Below are positions 1 through 10,871 of a stretch of 64,000 bases of DNA, piece by piece. The notes under the pieces were generated by a model, which was given only the letters and a program-made list of their open reading frames with translations, had not been told where the DNA came from and did not search any database. This DNA is from Acrasis kona (taxonomy: Eukaryota > Heterolobosea > Eutetramitea > Acrasida > Acrasidae), in contig JAOPGA020001708.1 of NCBI GenBank assembly GCA_026419775.2, forward strand, positions 1 through 64,000, read 5' to 3'. Both the position numbers and the translations under genes were made by a program. Within the stretch, counting starts at the first letter, position 1. Each line of letters starts with the position of its first letter.

Positions 1-111
1 TATCCAAAGAAAATAAAATTCAAGCGGACAATATATTTGGTCCGTTGAATTTATACTCAACTCCTGATTGACAACAAACATCAATTTTTAACCTTAAAGC
101 CACTTAAAAAA

Positions 112-543
112 ATGACAATTCGTTTAATAGTGAACAGAAATGAAAAACGAGGCAGAGATGCAAACGAACCATATGATCATGTCAAAAAGATTAGGTGTAA
201 GTCACACAACAAAAGTACTTAACATGTTATTGTAGTGGGTGGAGGTCAGAGTGAAGATGCTGTGCAGCAAACTCCAGAGCAGAAGAATGTGTATGAGAAA
301 ATGAAAAAGTTGACCAGGGACGAGTTGAGGGTTTGGTTGGAAAAAAATTGGTTGGTCGAAAAACAAAATAATAATCTGCAAGAAGTTGTGAATAAATTGT
401 ATGAGGAATACTTCAATGGAACAACATTCGCCGCCGTGAATAAGAGTGATCTTGGCAAGGATGGTCTTGATCTTAAAATTGGACACATTGTGAGATTAGA
501 AGTGTTCTTTTTGCAAAAGTTTGGTAAAAAGATTTCACAATAG
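112..543 (+). CDS. Small SAM-like domain protein, two exons
   Basis: Two exons, 112-196 and 236-543, joined by a 39-nt GTAAGT...TTGTAG intron in phase 1. The start is the ATG at 112. The product is about 130 residues. A basic N-terminus of about 28 residues precedes a helical region (LTRDELRVWLEKNWL ... GHIVRLEVFFLQKFGK) with the spacing of a sterile alpha motif: a Trp-Leu pair in helix 1 and a Gly-His-Ile turn before the last helix. SAM domains mediate protein-protein binding, so the fold is an inference and the function unknown. The intron and the first bases of exon 2 closely match two introns in the Crinkler-like gene at 14080-16908, so this exon may be a shuffled C-terminal module. The true 5' end could lie further upstream, outside the window. 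Confidence 0.55.
197..235 (+). other. Intron of the shared near-identical family (copy A)
   Basis: 39-nt GT...AG intron starting GTAAGTCACACAAC and ending ATGTTATTGTAG, followed by the exon edge TGGGTGG. The same start, end and exon edge occur at 16469-16512 and 16771-16816. Copy A differs mainly by a short internal deletion and a few substitutions. All three are phase 1. Confidence 0.8.
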
Positions 544-938
544 ATCAATGTTTCTTTAATCAATATCTGTTTTGTTCATAGGATCGAGACAATTGTCAAT
601 TGTAGACGATTGCGGTCTTGCCCCATCTGACCGAATTGGATCTAAGCGATTGCAAACATGTAATGTGGATGTTGTGTCAATGTTTATGAAATGCAACGTT
701 TTGTTATTATAGCACGCCTTTTTGACCTGTATTGTATCGTTTAACATGTTGTAAACGAATGATTCGAACATCCGATTCAAAATCCATCGGGGAGTTTTTC
801 AGGCGTGACCCTACTTCTCTATTGGACCCTAGTTTAAATGTTAAAATGTGCTGTAGTACCAGCACATTTCCTTGTGTTAACATATGATTCAATCCACACC
901 CCTGCAGGGTCAAGATACGATATTTGTACAAATAACAT
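544..938. other. Intergenic, no gene seen
   Basis: 395 bases between the convergent SAM-like gene and the thioesterase gene. It holds a small palindrome (GACAATTGTC near 588) and short open frames without recognisable content. I see no tRNA or convincing coding region. Confidence 0.5.
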
Positions 939-2117
939 TTATTGCTTATCCAAACCATTAGGTGAATGAAGCTTCTTTTCGTAAATTCTTTTTCCTTCAA
1001 TGTAAAGCATGGCTTCCTCATATGTTTCGGGTATCACCTTTTTAGAGGTTGCGGTTTTAAATCCAAAGTGGAACACATTTGTCGTCTGCCTCTTGCTACT
1101 TTTAGGATCTATGACTTGTGCCTCAACTCTAACTGTTATGATATCGTCATGTACGAACACAACCTTTGCATTAAAGTTAACAATTGTTCCCACATCAACA
1201 GGTTTTATGAAGTGATTATCATCAAGAGACATGAATTCTGGTTCATGTTGACCAAAAACATAAGCCGCGCTCCATGCTATATCACATGCTTCCCTCATTA
1301 GGTAGCCGCCAAATATTTTATTGTGTAAATTCTTTTGTTGAGGATGCATTACCTTTGTGCTGCACATACAAGATTGATTCATAAATTTATGATCTGAAGA
1401 ATCACTAGAGTTCATTTTCAATGACTGTGCATTAATGAATATTTGATGGACTAATTGTAGCTCTCCCTCAGAAGGCGGCGTACGGATGAGAGCCTTTTCT
1501 GCGCTGCTCTTTCTTCTTGCTTGATTCTTTTGTCCTTGTTCATAAAGTTTGCCATCTTGCTCTGTTACAATGTTTAATGTATGTACCGGTGCACTTCCTC
1601 CTTTTTTGTAGTCTCGAGCAACCATGACAAAGTAAGCAACAGCACAAACGTCGAATTCGGTGGCTTCGATTGACTTTTTTTGTTGTACTTCAATTCTTAC
1701 TTCCATGCTCGAGTTACCAACCCATGTGACCCATCCGTCGAATCTCAAGTCTACAAGGGATATTGGCTTCACTAGTTCAATGCGGTCACAAGTGGCAGTG
1801 ACGATTGCAACACTTCTTAATGCACTGAAACCCTCGGCATGTTTATATGAAATTTCTCCTGCCATGGCGTCGAGATCTTCCAGAACTCGACCAATTCGAA
1901 GTCCTTTTGTTGATGTGATGTAAACATCTCTTAAACGCTCGTCTTGCAGCAGTGGTAAATCAATAACCACCCTTGACTCAGAAGGAGCTCTTGGTCTAAT
2001 CTCGAATGAAGTCTTATCCTTGTCCTGTTCTTTTTGATGTGATACTAGTTCTAAAAATCTACGCTGCATATTTGCTCTGCGGTCGAACCTTGTCCCATTG
2101 ATGTCATTCTCCGACAT
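939..2117 (-). CDS. Acyl-CoA thioesterase, ACOT9-like (double hotdog)
   Basis: Single-exon, 392 residues. Two hotdog domains are visible, roughly residues 80-200 and 255-375. The second contains HPQQKNLHNKIFGGYLMR followed by a DDNHFIKPVDVG strand, a pattern typical of the ACOT9/ACOT10 family. Family members hydrolyse acyl-CoA to free fatty acid and CoA, usually in mitochondria. The N-terminus here (MSENDINGTRFDRRANMQRRFLE) is arginine-rich, with mixed charge at the very start, so mitochondrial targeting is possible but not clear. Length is close to the animal family (about 400). The start is the first in-frame ATG. A divergent F-box/LRR gene begins about 180 bases away, so the two may share a promoter region. 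Confidence 0.85.
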   Translation of the reverse strand: MSENDINGTRFDRRANMQRRFLELVSHQKEQDKDKTSFEIRPRAPSESRVVIDLPLLQDERLRDVYITSTKGLRIGRVLEDLDAMAGEISYKHAEGFSALRSVAIVTATCDRIELVKPISLVDLRFDGWVTWVGNSSMEVRIEVQQKKSIEATEFDVCAVAYFVMVARDYKKGGSAPVHTLNIVTEQDGKLYEQGQKNQARRKSSAEKALIRTPPSEGELQLVHQIFINAQSLKMNSSDSSDHKFMNQSCMCSTKVMHPQQKNLHNKIFGGYLMREACDIAWSAAYVFGQHEPEFMSLDDNHFIKPVDVGTIVNFNAKVVFVHDDIITVRVEAQVIDPKSSKRQTTNVFHFGFKTATSKKVIPETYEEAMLYIEGKRIYEKKLHSPNGLDKQ

Positions 2118-2294
2118 GTTGTTGTTTGTTGCTTTGTACTTTTGTAAATTTGCGTTCTTTTCTAATCAAGAATGCGGGCCCCTCAAAACAATATCCCGGC
2201 CGCATAGTTACAATAAAAAAGAATTGCTTGGCCGAGGATGTTTCGAACTCCGCGGATATTCGAACTTCTTGAATGACTGGACTGACAATTATCA

Positions 2295-3005
2295 ATGATG
2301 TGGTTGAGTTGTTGCAACAAAGAAGAACACCCTATCAGAAATTCAAAGAGCAGAAAATGTAAACATAACATCAACAGAGGTACACCATCCTTATCTCTTT
2401 TACATGAAGACATGTTGACTTGCATTGCACAATCCTTAGACGTTATTGACTGGATACAATTTTCTTACACATGCCGAACAATCAATCAATTAAAATATAG
2501 CGAACTTGTGCACCTCAACAAAACATACAATGTAAAAAAACAAACCACTTGTGAGCAGCTAATACAATTAATTTATCTACAAGGTTTGAACATCAGTTTT
2601 TGCCAACAAGTTACAGATAATGCCATATCACAACTACAAAATTTACAAATGTTAGACATGACCGGCTGTAGGCAAATTACTGATGCAGGCATTTCAACCT
2701 TATGTAACCTACGCACGCTAAACATTAGTCATTGCAAACAAATCACAGACGATGGGTTATCTCAACTAACCAAATTGACTTTTCTAAACATTACGCATTG
2801 TGAACGAATTACAGATAAAAGCATTTCGAAACTTTTTAATTTGCGCGTGCTATATATGATGCACTGTTATAGAGTGACAGATAAAGCAATATCGCAACTT
2901 ATTAACCTACATTCATTAAATGTTTCAAATGACCACAACATCAAAGAAGATGTTATCACAAAGTTATGTAGTGATGGTAACTTGAAACATATAATGAGGT
3001 GGTAA
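2295..3005 (+). CDS. F-box / leucine-rich repeat protein
   Basis: Single-exon, 236 residues, with two adjacent ATGs at 2295 and 2298. An F-box-like segment lies at residues 33-70 (LSLLHEDMLTCIAQSLDV...). It is followed by five cysteine-type leucine-rich repeats of about 24 residues with the pattern LNIS-C-QVTD-xxISQL (for example LNISHCKQITDDGLSQL). This architecture is that of FBXL/AMN1-type substrate receptors of SCF ubiquitin ligases. The substrate cannot be inferred. It is shorter than animal FBXL proteins, with fewer repeats. The final repeat is degenerate. Confidence 0.8.
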   Translation: MMWLSCCNKEEHPIRNSKSRKCKHNINRGTPSLSLLHEDMLTCIAQSLDVIDWIQFSYTCRTINQLKYSELVHLNKTYNVKKQTTCEQLIQLIYLQGLNISFCQQVTDNAISQLQNLQMLDMTGCRQITDAGISTLCNLRTLNISHCKQITDDGLSQLTKLTFLNITHCERITDKSISKLFNLRVLYMMHCYRVTDKAISQLINLHSLNVSNDHNIKEDVITKLCSDGNLKHIMRW

Positions 3006-3394
3006 TGTGAATAAAAACTATTATTATTAACATGTATTCATCTTTTACTCTGTGTTTGTTTTTTTTGTGAAGGTACTTAGGGGTCATAACATGTGCAGTA
3101 TGAATCTTTTAATGGGAATCTAAGTTATGGCAAAACGCTTTCAAAACAAGTGAAACGGAGAACAGGACTGTTCGCCAAACAATTCGAATTCACTAAAATT
3201 AACGAAAAAAGACTTTCGACGCAACAGACATTTGACTTTGTTTTAGTCTCCTCAATGGCTTATTCGGTTTCATAAAAATAATATACCATTTTAGTAAGAT
3301 GTTTTTCCATAAAAGTAATTATCTTTAAATATAAAAGAAGTTTGGGTTCCTTGTTGGTTTATGCAATACAAAGAAAAAACAAAATAGCATCAGC
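3006..3394. other. Intergenic, no gene seen
   Basis: 389 bases after the F-box/LRR gene. A 60-codon open frame near 3093-3275 has no recognisable features. AT-rich sequence with TATAAA-like tracts just before 3395 could be the promoter of the next gene. Confidence 0.4.
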
Positions 3395-3751
3395 ATGATG
3401 GACGTACCAAGAATTACAGTATCAGCAGAACCTCGCACAAAAAGCCAAGACGCAACAAAGATCGTTATAAATCAATCCAATAATACAGTTGTGATGTTCA
3501 GACAAAGCCGGAGGCTCAGTATAACGAAAAAGAACACAATGAAGAGCTGCCTACAAAAAAGATCATATGAGAAAAGTAAAATGGTTCGGTTTAATGACTA
3601 TCCTCAAGTCGCATACATAAACAATTTTGATGAACAAGAAAGAACAATAGAACGTAAAGAAGTACACATAGATAGACACCAGATACTGAATAATACGCCC
3701 TTTAAATGTACAGTTAGCTTTCAAGCTATTATAAAAGTGATGACAAACTAA
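3395..3751 (+). CDS. Small basic hypothetical protein with RVxF-like motif
   Basis: Single-exon, 118 residues, not recognised. It is basic and polar with no membrane segment. The sequence SKMVRFNDYPQV near residue 62 fits the loose protein phosphatase 1 docking motif (K/R-x-V-x-F) and is preceded by a Lys/Arg-rich stretch. This is suggestive only, because the motif is short. The stop lies about 30 bases before the CCT7 start on the same strand, so the spacer is unusually tight. It may be a real short gene, but coding status rests only on an intact frame of moderate length. Confidence 0.4.
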   Translation: MMDVPRITVSAEPRTKSQDATKIVINQSNNTVVMFRQSRRLSITKKNTMKSCLQKRSYEKSKMVRFNDYPQVAYINNFDEQERTIERKEVHIDRHQILNNTPFKCTVSFQAIIKVMTN

Positions 3752-3781
3752 AATATGTTGTTTATTCTTTTCTACTCAACC

Positions 3782-5570
3782 ATGTCAAAGGCCTTTGATG
3801 ATGTGATGAATACAGGTGGTGTGGCAGGCAAAGAAGCATTACTTTCCAACATTGATGCAGCCATATCGCTTGCGGAACAAATAAAATCCACATACGGACC
3901 AAATGGAAGAGACAAGCTAATATGCAGTAAAGATGGAAACATAACAATCACAAATGACGGCGCAACGCTTTTAAAATTACTTGAACCGAAACACCCAATC
4001 TCCCAATTACTTGTAAAGTTGTCAAGAACACAAGATGATGAAATTGGAGATGGGACAACAGGCGTCGTGCTATTAGCAGCTGCTTTATTAAAAGAAGCGC
4101 GTGACCTAATAAATTTAGGTTACCACGTTCAAACTATAATTCAAGGGTACAAGAAGGCATTGAATTTGGCCATCAAACACTTGGATGAAATCAAGCAGCC
4201 CCTACCAGACGACGAAAACCTGAGGAATCACATTTTAAATAAAATTATACAAGTGCCACTAAACAGTAAACTCTTATCACACGATAGAGAATTTTTCACA
4301 AAAATCATTGTACAGTAAGTATTTCCCACACTTTTAAAATTTAACAAATGTATAGAGCAGTTAATAAATTAAAACACTCAGATCAAGATTGTATTCAAAT
4401 CCTTCCCATACAAGGAGGTTCCTTTTCTGATTCCTACTTGATTGATGGAATTGTATTCAAACGAACTTTCAGTTACGCAGGTTTTGAACAACAACAAAAA
4501 AGAATAAAAAACGCAAAAATCTTATTGCTTAACCATGAGGTAATCATACATTTTCAACTACAAAAAATTACAATAACTTTTAGATTGAACTCAAACACCA
4601 AAAGGAATTTGCACACTTGAACATTTCAGGTCCGTCTCAGTACAAGTCATTTGTGGATGCAGAGTGGAACTTGGTTACCCGCAAACTAGACCAAATATAT
4701 GCTACGAATTGTGACTTGGTCCTGAACGTTCAGCCGATAGGTGATTTGGCCACACAACACTTTGTACAAAATAACATTACTAACCTGAGCCGAATACCAT
4801 TACAATTAATGACTACAATAAAACAAACAGTGGGCGGAACCATTTATTCCACACTTGAACATTTAAATGAAAAGAAATGTCATCTTGGTTTTTGTTCTTT
4901 ATTCCAAAATGTTACAATAGGTGACGATCGTTACTGTATCTTGAGTGGTTGTGATGACTCTTCCAAAATGACGCTCATTCTGAGAGGTCCTTCCGAAGAA
5001 CTGCTTTCAGAGGCACATCGAAGTGTTCACGATGCTATCTGTATCATGTCCACGGTCATGTCCAATCCTTTTTATATTATTGGTGGTGGGGCAACTGAAA
5101 TGTCCGTCAACTCAAGAATCAATCATTATGTAAACAACCAAGATGTGACTTCAGAGAGATCTCATTCCGTTCATTCATGTATGAAAGCCTTTGGTAGAGC
5201 ACTCCAACATATTGTAATTACTTTGTGTGAGAATGCAGGTATGAATATAGCGGAAGTGTTTGGAGAATTGGAATCCATTCATCAAGATCATAATCAAAAT
5301 TGGTTTTATGGTGTTGACGTACTTAATGGTTGTGCTGGTGATCTGAAACAGAATAGTGTGTATGAACCAGTAAATGTAAAAAAGAATGCACTGATGTGCG
5401 CTTGTGAAGCTGCTTGTTTGATATTGAGTATTGATTATGTGGTGAAAATGCCGCAAGAGGAGACAGAGAAGGAGAAAGGCGCCAGAGTGGCCAAACAATA
5501 CCAAGAACAAAAAATTGCCCAAAATAAATGGAAGCGAGAAGTAATGTCACAAAGAAAAGAACTCGCTTAA
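3782..5570 (+). CDS. CCT7: T-complex protein 1 subunit eta (CCT7), three exons
   Basis: Exons about 3782-4314, 4356-4539 and 4584-5570, with introns of 41 and 44 nt. The product is about 567 residues, the usual length for a CCT subunit. CCT is the cytosolic double-ring chaperonin that folds actin and tubulin using ATP. The ATP-site motifs GPNGRDK and GDGTT are present, as is the distal GGG-A-E motif with an upstream VHDAI aspartate. The segments GIVFKRTFSYAGFEQQ and WYGVDV-like WFYGVDVLNG identify the eta subunit. The N-terminal part (SRTQDDEIGDGTTGVV) looks closer to epsilon, so the protein is somewhat mosaic. The start ATG at 3782 was chosen because it aligns with family N-termini. An upstream in-frame ATG exists at 3755. 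Confidence 0.88.
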
Positions 5571-5849
5571 ATCTATCTGGCGATTACTTTTGTAAGCTGA
5601 ATGTAATTAGATTAAATGATTCGTTCTATAATCTTAATACTATGTGATTTGAAGATCTGTAGCAAAACATAAACGATAAATCTAATGTAGTTGCGTAACA
5701 AATTCTTTTATATGCAGTTAGTTGTGTATTACCATTGTGATCTGACAACTATGTGCACAAAGTCGGATCATTGTTTGGGAAGGAGCTCGCTTACAAAAAA
5801 CACATGCTTAAATTCAACGAAACCAACTTGAACTTGCTTCAAAACAGAA

Positions 5850-7043
5850 ATGAACAAAAAGTTCCACATCTCACATATCGCCGGGAAGAACGAAGCACCC
5901 ACACATCAACAAAAACCACGTGCTCCGCAAGAACCCCAAACCAAAACCAAAGAACCCATAAAGAAAAAGAACTTTACACGGGCAACAAAAAGACCGAAAG
6001 AAATTGAACTGTTATTAAAGAAAAGAGCCGATCCCAATGATGATGACCTAAACGTTGACCAAGTCGCATCTGAAGAATCATCAGACGATGAGGACGAAGA
6101 CTATTACGTAGATGACAGTGATTCCGTACCCGATCTAGTCTTGATCCAAGATCAGTTATACCTGGGCACTTTAAGGCAAACAAGAAGCAAGGCTCAATTA
6201 GAGAAATTCTCCATCACCCATGTTTTAACGCTATTAAAGGGTGAGACAAGGCAAAGTGTTTTAAGAGATGAAGGTTCAGATCAACACATTATTCACCTCA
6301 TCATTCCTGTTGACGATTCTGAAAATGAAGACATGATGCAGTACATGGATAAGTGTGCTGATTTTATTAAAGATGCCATTTCTCAAAAGAATCATAATGT
6401 TTTGGTCCATGACGACAATAGCGCTATCGCATCAAGAAGTACAACTGCCATTCTTGCTTACCTCATTAGAGAAAAGAACATGGGTGTTGAAGATGGCATA
6501 GAGTTCATTAACCAAAGAAGAACGGATGCAGAGCCAAGCGAAGCCTTCTTGAGACAAATAAACCGCTACTACATTAAACAAAAGAAGCAACAGAGGGAAT
6601 TAGGCGCCAAAAAGCAAGCACAAGAAGTTGAACAATTAAGTTCGGAGGAGCTAAGGGAACAAAGAATAAAAACATTAAAAAATGAAAACACTTCACACGA
6701 CAATGAAAATGAATCACAAGACTCAACCGCTTTTTGTAAGAGATGTAGAGAGGAGCTCTTTACTACAAAGGATTTGATTGAACATCAAGATGCTGGTCAA
6801 AAGGGTTTCACATACAAAAAGATTAAGAAGGATGCTGCTAATGCCTTGACACCTGACCAATCTTGCAACAGTTTGTTTGTGAAGAGAATGCCTTGGATGG
6901 GAGAAATGTTGGATAACGAAGGAAAGTTAACTTGTCCAAAATGTGCAGCAAGAATTGGTTCTTATTCATGGAGTGGGTCTCAATGTTCATGTGGAAAGTG
7001 GGTCAATCCTAGTTTTGCTGTGCTTAAAACACGTGTAGATTAA
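5850..7043 (+). CDS. YVH1/DUSP12-like protein with inactive phosphatase domain
   Basis: Single-exon, 397 residues. After a Lys-rich and then acidic N-terminus, a dual-specificity phosphatase fold runs from about residue 95 to 250 (DQLYLGTLRQTRS ... FINQRRTDAEPSEAFLRQI). At the signature loop, where family members have HC-x5-R, the sequence reads VHDDNSAIASRS: the catalytic cysteine is absent and the loop has extra residues. The C-terminal zinc-binding domain of YVH1 is intact (CKRCREELF ... LTCPKCAARIGSYSWSG ... CSCGKWVNP). In yeast YVH1 the zinc domain, not catalysis, is needed for 60S ribosome maturation through Mrt4 release. I infer a ribosome-assembly pseudophosphatase. Confidence 0.85.
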   Translation: MNKKFHISHIAGKNEAPTHQQKPRAPQEPQTKTKEPIKKKNFTRATKRPKEIELLLKKRADPNDDDLNVDQVASEESSDDEDEDYYVDDSDSVPDLVLIQDQLYLGTLRQTRSKAQLEKFSITHVLTLLKGETRQSVLRDEGSDQHIIHLIIPVDDSENEDMMQYMDKCADFIKDAISQKNHNVLVHDDNSAIASRSTTAILAYLIREKNMGVEDGIEFINQRRTDAEPSEAFLRQINRYYIKQKKQQRELGAKKQAQEVEQLSSEELREQRIKTLKNENTSHDNENESQDSTAFCKRCREELFTTKDLIEHQDAGQKGFTYKKIKKDAANALTPDQSCNSLFVKRMPWMGEMLDNEGKLTCPKCAARIGSYSWSGSQCSCGKWVNPSFAVLKTRVD

Positions 7044-7471
7044 AAAACATTTCCTCTCTCACATTGTGTCATTGTTGGTTGTTGTTGATCTTGCTGGTTT
7101 GTAAGCGATTGGTTCTTATTCATGGAGTGAGAATGCGTTGTGATGAAAGCTATAAAGTACACATGCTTAAAAAAAGACTTTTATTAGTTTTAGTAACAAT
7201 TCTCTTGAAGAAATGGGGCGGGTAGCCTCTTGCGAGACTACCCTGTGTTAGACAGAATATATTTACAAAAAGTGTTGAGTGGGATGTTGTTGTCTGCTAC
7301 ACCGCTCAAACAATAAAACGAACAGTGCACGACCATCACCACCTTCACACGTGAACAAAAATGATCTGCGCCGCACACAAGTGACTAGACATGAGGCAGT
7401 TACCGTGAAGAAAAGCGAGCGCAAACCACATGGACAAACAATTTTACGTACCTATATATAAATTGTTTCAA
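7044..7471. other. Intergenic between convergent genes
   Basis: About 430 bases between the YVH1-like stop and the CDC20 stop. A 60-codon open frame at 7279-7461 has no recognisable content. Nothing else is seen. Confidence 0.4.
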
Positions 7472-8977
7472 TTACCTAATGTTTCTCATGTTACCGACCA
7501 AACCCTTTGGTGCTTGCTTTCTTGCCATTGTCGCACCACTTTGTTGTAATTCTTCTGGTGATGAGAACACCTTCCAAAACTTCATACTTTCACCAGCGGC
7601 GCTGACAACAGTTGCGCCATCTGGACTTTGAGCCATGTGGAGCACACGACTTGTGTGTCCCAACAATTCGGCGCTCTTTGTTAATGAGGGGTACTTCCAG
7701 ACGCAGAGTTGATTGTGTGTGAAACCATGTGAGCTCACAATCTCCTTGTCGTGCTTTCCCCAAACCAAACTGCAAACTTGTGATTTTGTGTCAATTGAGT
7801 TCAACAAGTTGCCAGAAGTGGTATTCCAGAACATGATGCGGCAATCACCCGTTCCTCCTCCTGATGCAAGCAAGTTGTTTTGCCAAGGGCACCAGGCGAG
7901 TGCCTTGACTGCTGCTGTGTGGTGGCGGATTTGGAACTTGGGTTGATTGTTTAGACCGCCAATGCATGTCTCCTTGGACCAAATGTTGAGGGTGTTGTCG
8001 TTTCCTCCGCTTGCTAATTGTGTTCCGTCTGGTGACCATTTGAGACCGCACACTTCGAATTCGGAGTGGCCGTTCAAAACGGTAAGAATGTGATTTTGTA
8101 CTCGAACGTCGTGGTTGATGACACGGCCGTCCTTTCCACCTGAACTTAGTAAGTGATGGTTCCAACTTAACGATCCGACTCGTTGACTATGTCCCTTCAT
8201 GGATCTCACCAACTTTCCGCGGTTGGCATCCCAAATTTGTACGTCATTGTTGTTTGTTCCGATGGCAATGTTGTTTCCGTCTGCAGTCCAAGATAAAGAT
8301 GTGACCAAGTTTGTAGGGTTGTTTTCGTCGATTTGTGGGCAGCTCATCAAGTGTTTGATTTCTGATGACTCGGCGTTCCACAAGTAAACTGTGTCTCCTA
8401 GTGCGACGGCAATTTCGTTGCGTGAACTCCAGTCCAATAGGTTGAGATAGTAATCTTCTACAAGGTTGGGAGCATCAAGCTCGCGGAATGGTTTTTGTGG
8501 AATGCACCTGCTGACGTTCTTGCGTAGTGCTTGGGCATTGCTGGTTGTTGTCTTGTTGTGGGTGTAAAGAACGCGTAGTTCGTTCCTCCAGTCCTTTGCT
8601 GGTGCAGGTGCCTTCTCGGTAAGGGTAAGGATCTTCGACTCTGTGATTTTAGTGTCGAATAATCTCTCTTCTAGGGCACTTTTATATACTTTGTTTTCAT
8701 CGTGTGTTTTGGTTGATTCGTCCTCGCTGCTCATGTTGAGGAGATTGTATCTTGATACTTCAATGTCTTGACTGTTACGACGTCTTGGTATAAATCTACA
8801 TGCGTCAGTGTCCGCCATTACTGGTTGGATCTGTGGTGGCACATTTGTGGCATTGGTGTTTTGTTTTAGACCGGCGTTTTGTCTTTGCTTTCTTAGCCAT
8901 CTGGGCTCTTGGACAGATGACAAGTCTGTGTTCATATCAGCTGACACATCCATGCAATCGTCTAGGTTGAAGTTCAT
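7472..8977 (-). CDS. CDC20: CDC20/Fizzy-type anaphase-promoting complex activator
   Basis: Single-exon, 501 residues. A C-box-like motif (CRFIPRRRNSQDIE) lies near residue 60. The family hallmark PQKPFRELDAPNLVEDYYLN is at about residue 160, and seven WD40 blades follow (for example SLSWTADGNNIAIGTNNNDVQIWD). The protein ends in Ile-Arg, the IR tail that docks onto the APC/C. These proteins recruit substrates to the anaphase-promoting complex during mitosis. The isoform is called CDC20 rather than CDH1 from the FRELDAPNLVEDYYLNLLDWS wording; this choice is moderately secure. No introns. Confidence 0.9.
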   Translation of the reverse strand: MNFNLDDCMDVSADMNTDLSSVQEPRWLRKQRQNAGLKQNTNATNVPPQIQPVMADTDACRFIPRRRNSQDIEVSRYNLLNMSSEDESTKTHDENKVYKSALEERLFDTKITESKILTLTEKAPAPAKDWRNELRVLYTHNKTTTSNAQALRKNVSRCIPQKPFRELDAPNLVEDYYLNLLDWSSRNEIAVALGDTVYLWNAESSEIKHLMSCPQIDENNPTNLVTSLSWTADGNNIAIGTNNNDVQIWDANRGKLVRSMKGHSQRVGSLSWNHHLLSSGGKDGRVINHDVRVQNHILTVLNGHSEFEVCGLKWSPDGTQLASGGNDNTLNIWSKETCIGGLNNQPKFQIRHHTAAVKALAWCPWQNNLLASGGGTGDCRIMFWNTTSGNLLNSIDTKSQVCSLVWGKHDKEIVSSHGFTHNQLCVWKYPSLTKSAELLGHTSRVLHMAQSPDGATVVSAAGESMKFWKVFSSPEELQQSGATMARKQAPKGLVGNMRNIR

Positions 8978-9603
8978 TGTTTGATTTTGTTTTTATTTTC
9001 TTGAGCTGTGGTGGTCAATTTGTTATTTCTATTTATCTAAATTCATGTAACGGCTATATTAGTTGACCAACCTAAAATAATCGCTTTTTTAGATTTCATA
9101 ATCTATAAATACTAGTGTTATTAAATAAAAATTGTATATGCGGGTGATTCGGTGAGGACTACAAAAATGGTCATTTCAAACATTATTCAATTTCAATGGA
9201 GCTCACACCTTCACAACTCCATTGTATATGAATACACAATACATATTCAAGTATTACTTTCAAGTACTGTTGTTTTTATTAAGAATTATATATAAGACTT
9301 CTAATTACCCTGGGCCTATCGTCCTCACTAATTTTTCTTCTATAAAATCATTCATTGGTGGTATTTGTAGATTCTACTTTTATTATCCTTTTCATCCAAC
9401 CAACGAATCTCGAAACGCCGTTTATTCCCTCTCTCAATTTAATGTTGGATGTTGCAATTATGATTTCGAGGTTTTTGAGCATCAGGTAGACTGTGCATCA
9501 TAATAACCACGATTTACGCTCGTTGTATGTTCATCATGATGAGAGTTGGTAGAGCAAATGCATTCATTTTGTTTGTTTATTTTGTAAGCGTGTATTTGAA
9601 AAA
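8978..9603. other. Intergenic between divergent genes
   Basis: 626 bases between the divergent CDC20 and metaxin starts, presumably holding both promoters. A 93-codon open frame at 9222-9503 lacks recognisable domains. No RNA gene seen. Confidence 0.4.
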
Positions 9604-10746
9604 ATGTCGGAGAACACACTCAAGCTACTTTGTGCTGACCCTGCATTCGGACTTGCGTCGTTTGATCCTAATTGTCTTTTCATACAAACATATTTGAAAT
9701 TCGCACAAGTCGATTATACAGTAGAGCCCAATCCATTCACCGTACCGAACTATCCCTCGCCAGGGCAGAACAAAGAAACACAACTACCGATATTAAGACA
9801 CAACGTTTTAAAAAATGTACACAACATTAACATTTATCAAAATTTTACATGAATAGCCTACTGTTACAATAAGAGGAGCCGTATCGATAATAGAGTACCT
9901 TAAGTCAAAATCAGTTGACCTGGATGCCTACATACGTTTGAGGAGCGGTGAAGATGACACAACATCCATCACACTCAAGGAAATACGATCAGAAATCATT
10001 GCATATTCATCTCTTGTTGAGGAAAAACTTTTACCCTGCCTAGTATGTTCTTGTATTCACATTTTCTAAAAATTAGTTATATTATTGGTGGGTTTGTGAT
10101 GAAAATTATCAAGTGACCAAAAATGAGTTCTTCTCAAGAACACCTTTCTATTCAAGATGGCTATATGCTCCCTTAATACGAAAACAATGTAGAGATCACC
10201 TGAAAAGATTAGAAGTCAACCATAAAAATGCCGCCCAAGAAAGAGCCAACGAGTGTTTATCGGCTTTAAACATTCTTTTGGGAAACAAGACATTCTTCTA
10301 CGGGGATACGTAAGTTTTAATGTTCACATTGTTAACCGTTTTTTAGTCCATCTACCCTTGATGCATTAGTGTATGGATACCTTGCCTGCTTTACCGTGCC
10401 CGACCTACCCGATCTCACATTAAGACAATTAGTCACAAGCTACCCAAACCTGTCAAGGTTCACTCTTCACATCTTAAACAACTTTGAGTCTTCAGGTCCA
10501 TCTAGAACATTAAGCACACAAGATACCAAAAAACAAGAAAACAAACAAGAAGAAAATGTAAAGAAGAGCGAAAGTTTGATTCTAAGAAGGTTCTTGAAGA
10601 TTGCTTTTGGAGCATTTTCCATCTATATAGGATACGTACTGAGGATTGTCTACCGAAACATGAATTCAAAAGACTCAGAACTGTTTGAGGACATCAACGA
10701 ACAATCTTACCACTTTGATGACCATTACGAAGCCCTGACTGACTAA
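9604..10746 (+). CDS. Metaxin-like mitochondrial outer-membrane protein, four exons
   Basis: Exons about 9604-9816, 9857-10042, 10077-10309 and 10347-10746, with introns of 40, 34 and 37 nt. The product is about 343 residues. An N-terminal thioredoxin/GST-like half (CLFIQTYLKFAQVDYTVEPNPF ... ETQLPILRHN) is followed by a helical GST C-terminal half with the metaxin signature LDALVYGYLACF. A hydrophobic segment near the end (LKIAFGAFSIYIGYVLRIVY) is the expected tail anchor. Metaxins work with the SAM complex in inserting beta-barrel proteins into the outer membrane. The 34-nt intron is the shortest in the window. Confidence 0.8.
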
Positions 10747-10871
10747 AAATAAGTTTTATTCACTACAAAATACTCTTGTTGTTCATACATGGTTCTTTCT
10801 TACATCTTGTTTGGTGGACAAAAAGATATTTTTAATTTTGACTTTCCACTCAATCCGTCCGAGATTCCCGC

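Noticed and set aside
2172-2204. GC-rich inverted repeat ATGCGG...CCGCAT between divergent genes
   Set aside because: Only six perfect pairs with a mismatch; too weak to call a regulatory structure.
9222-9503. 93-codon frame in the CDC20-metaxin gap
   Set aside because: No domain, composition typical of AT-rich noncoding sequence.
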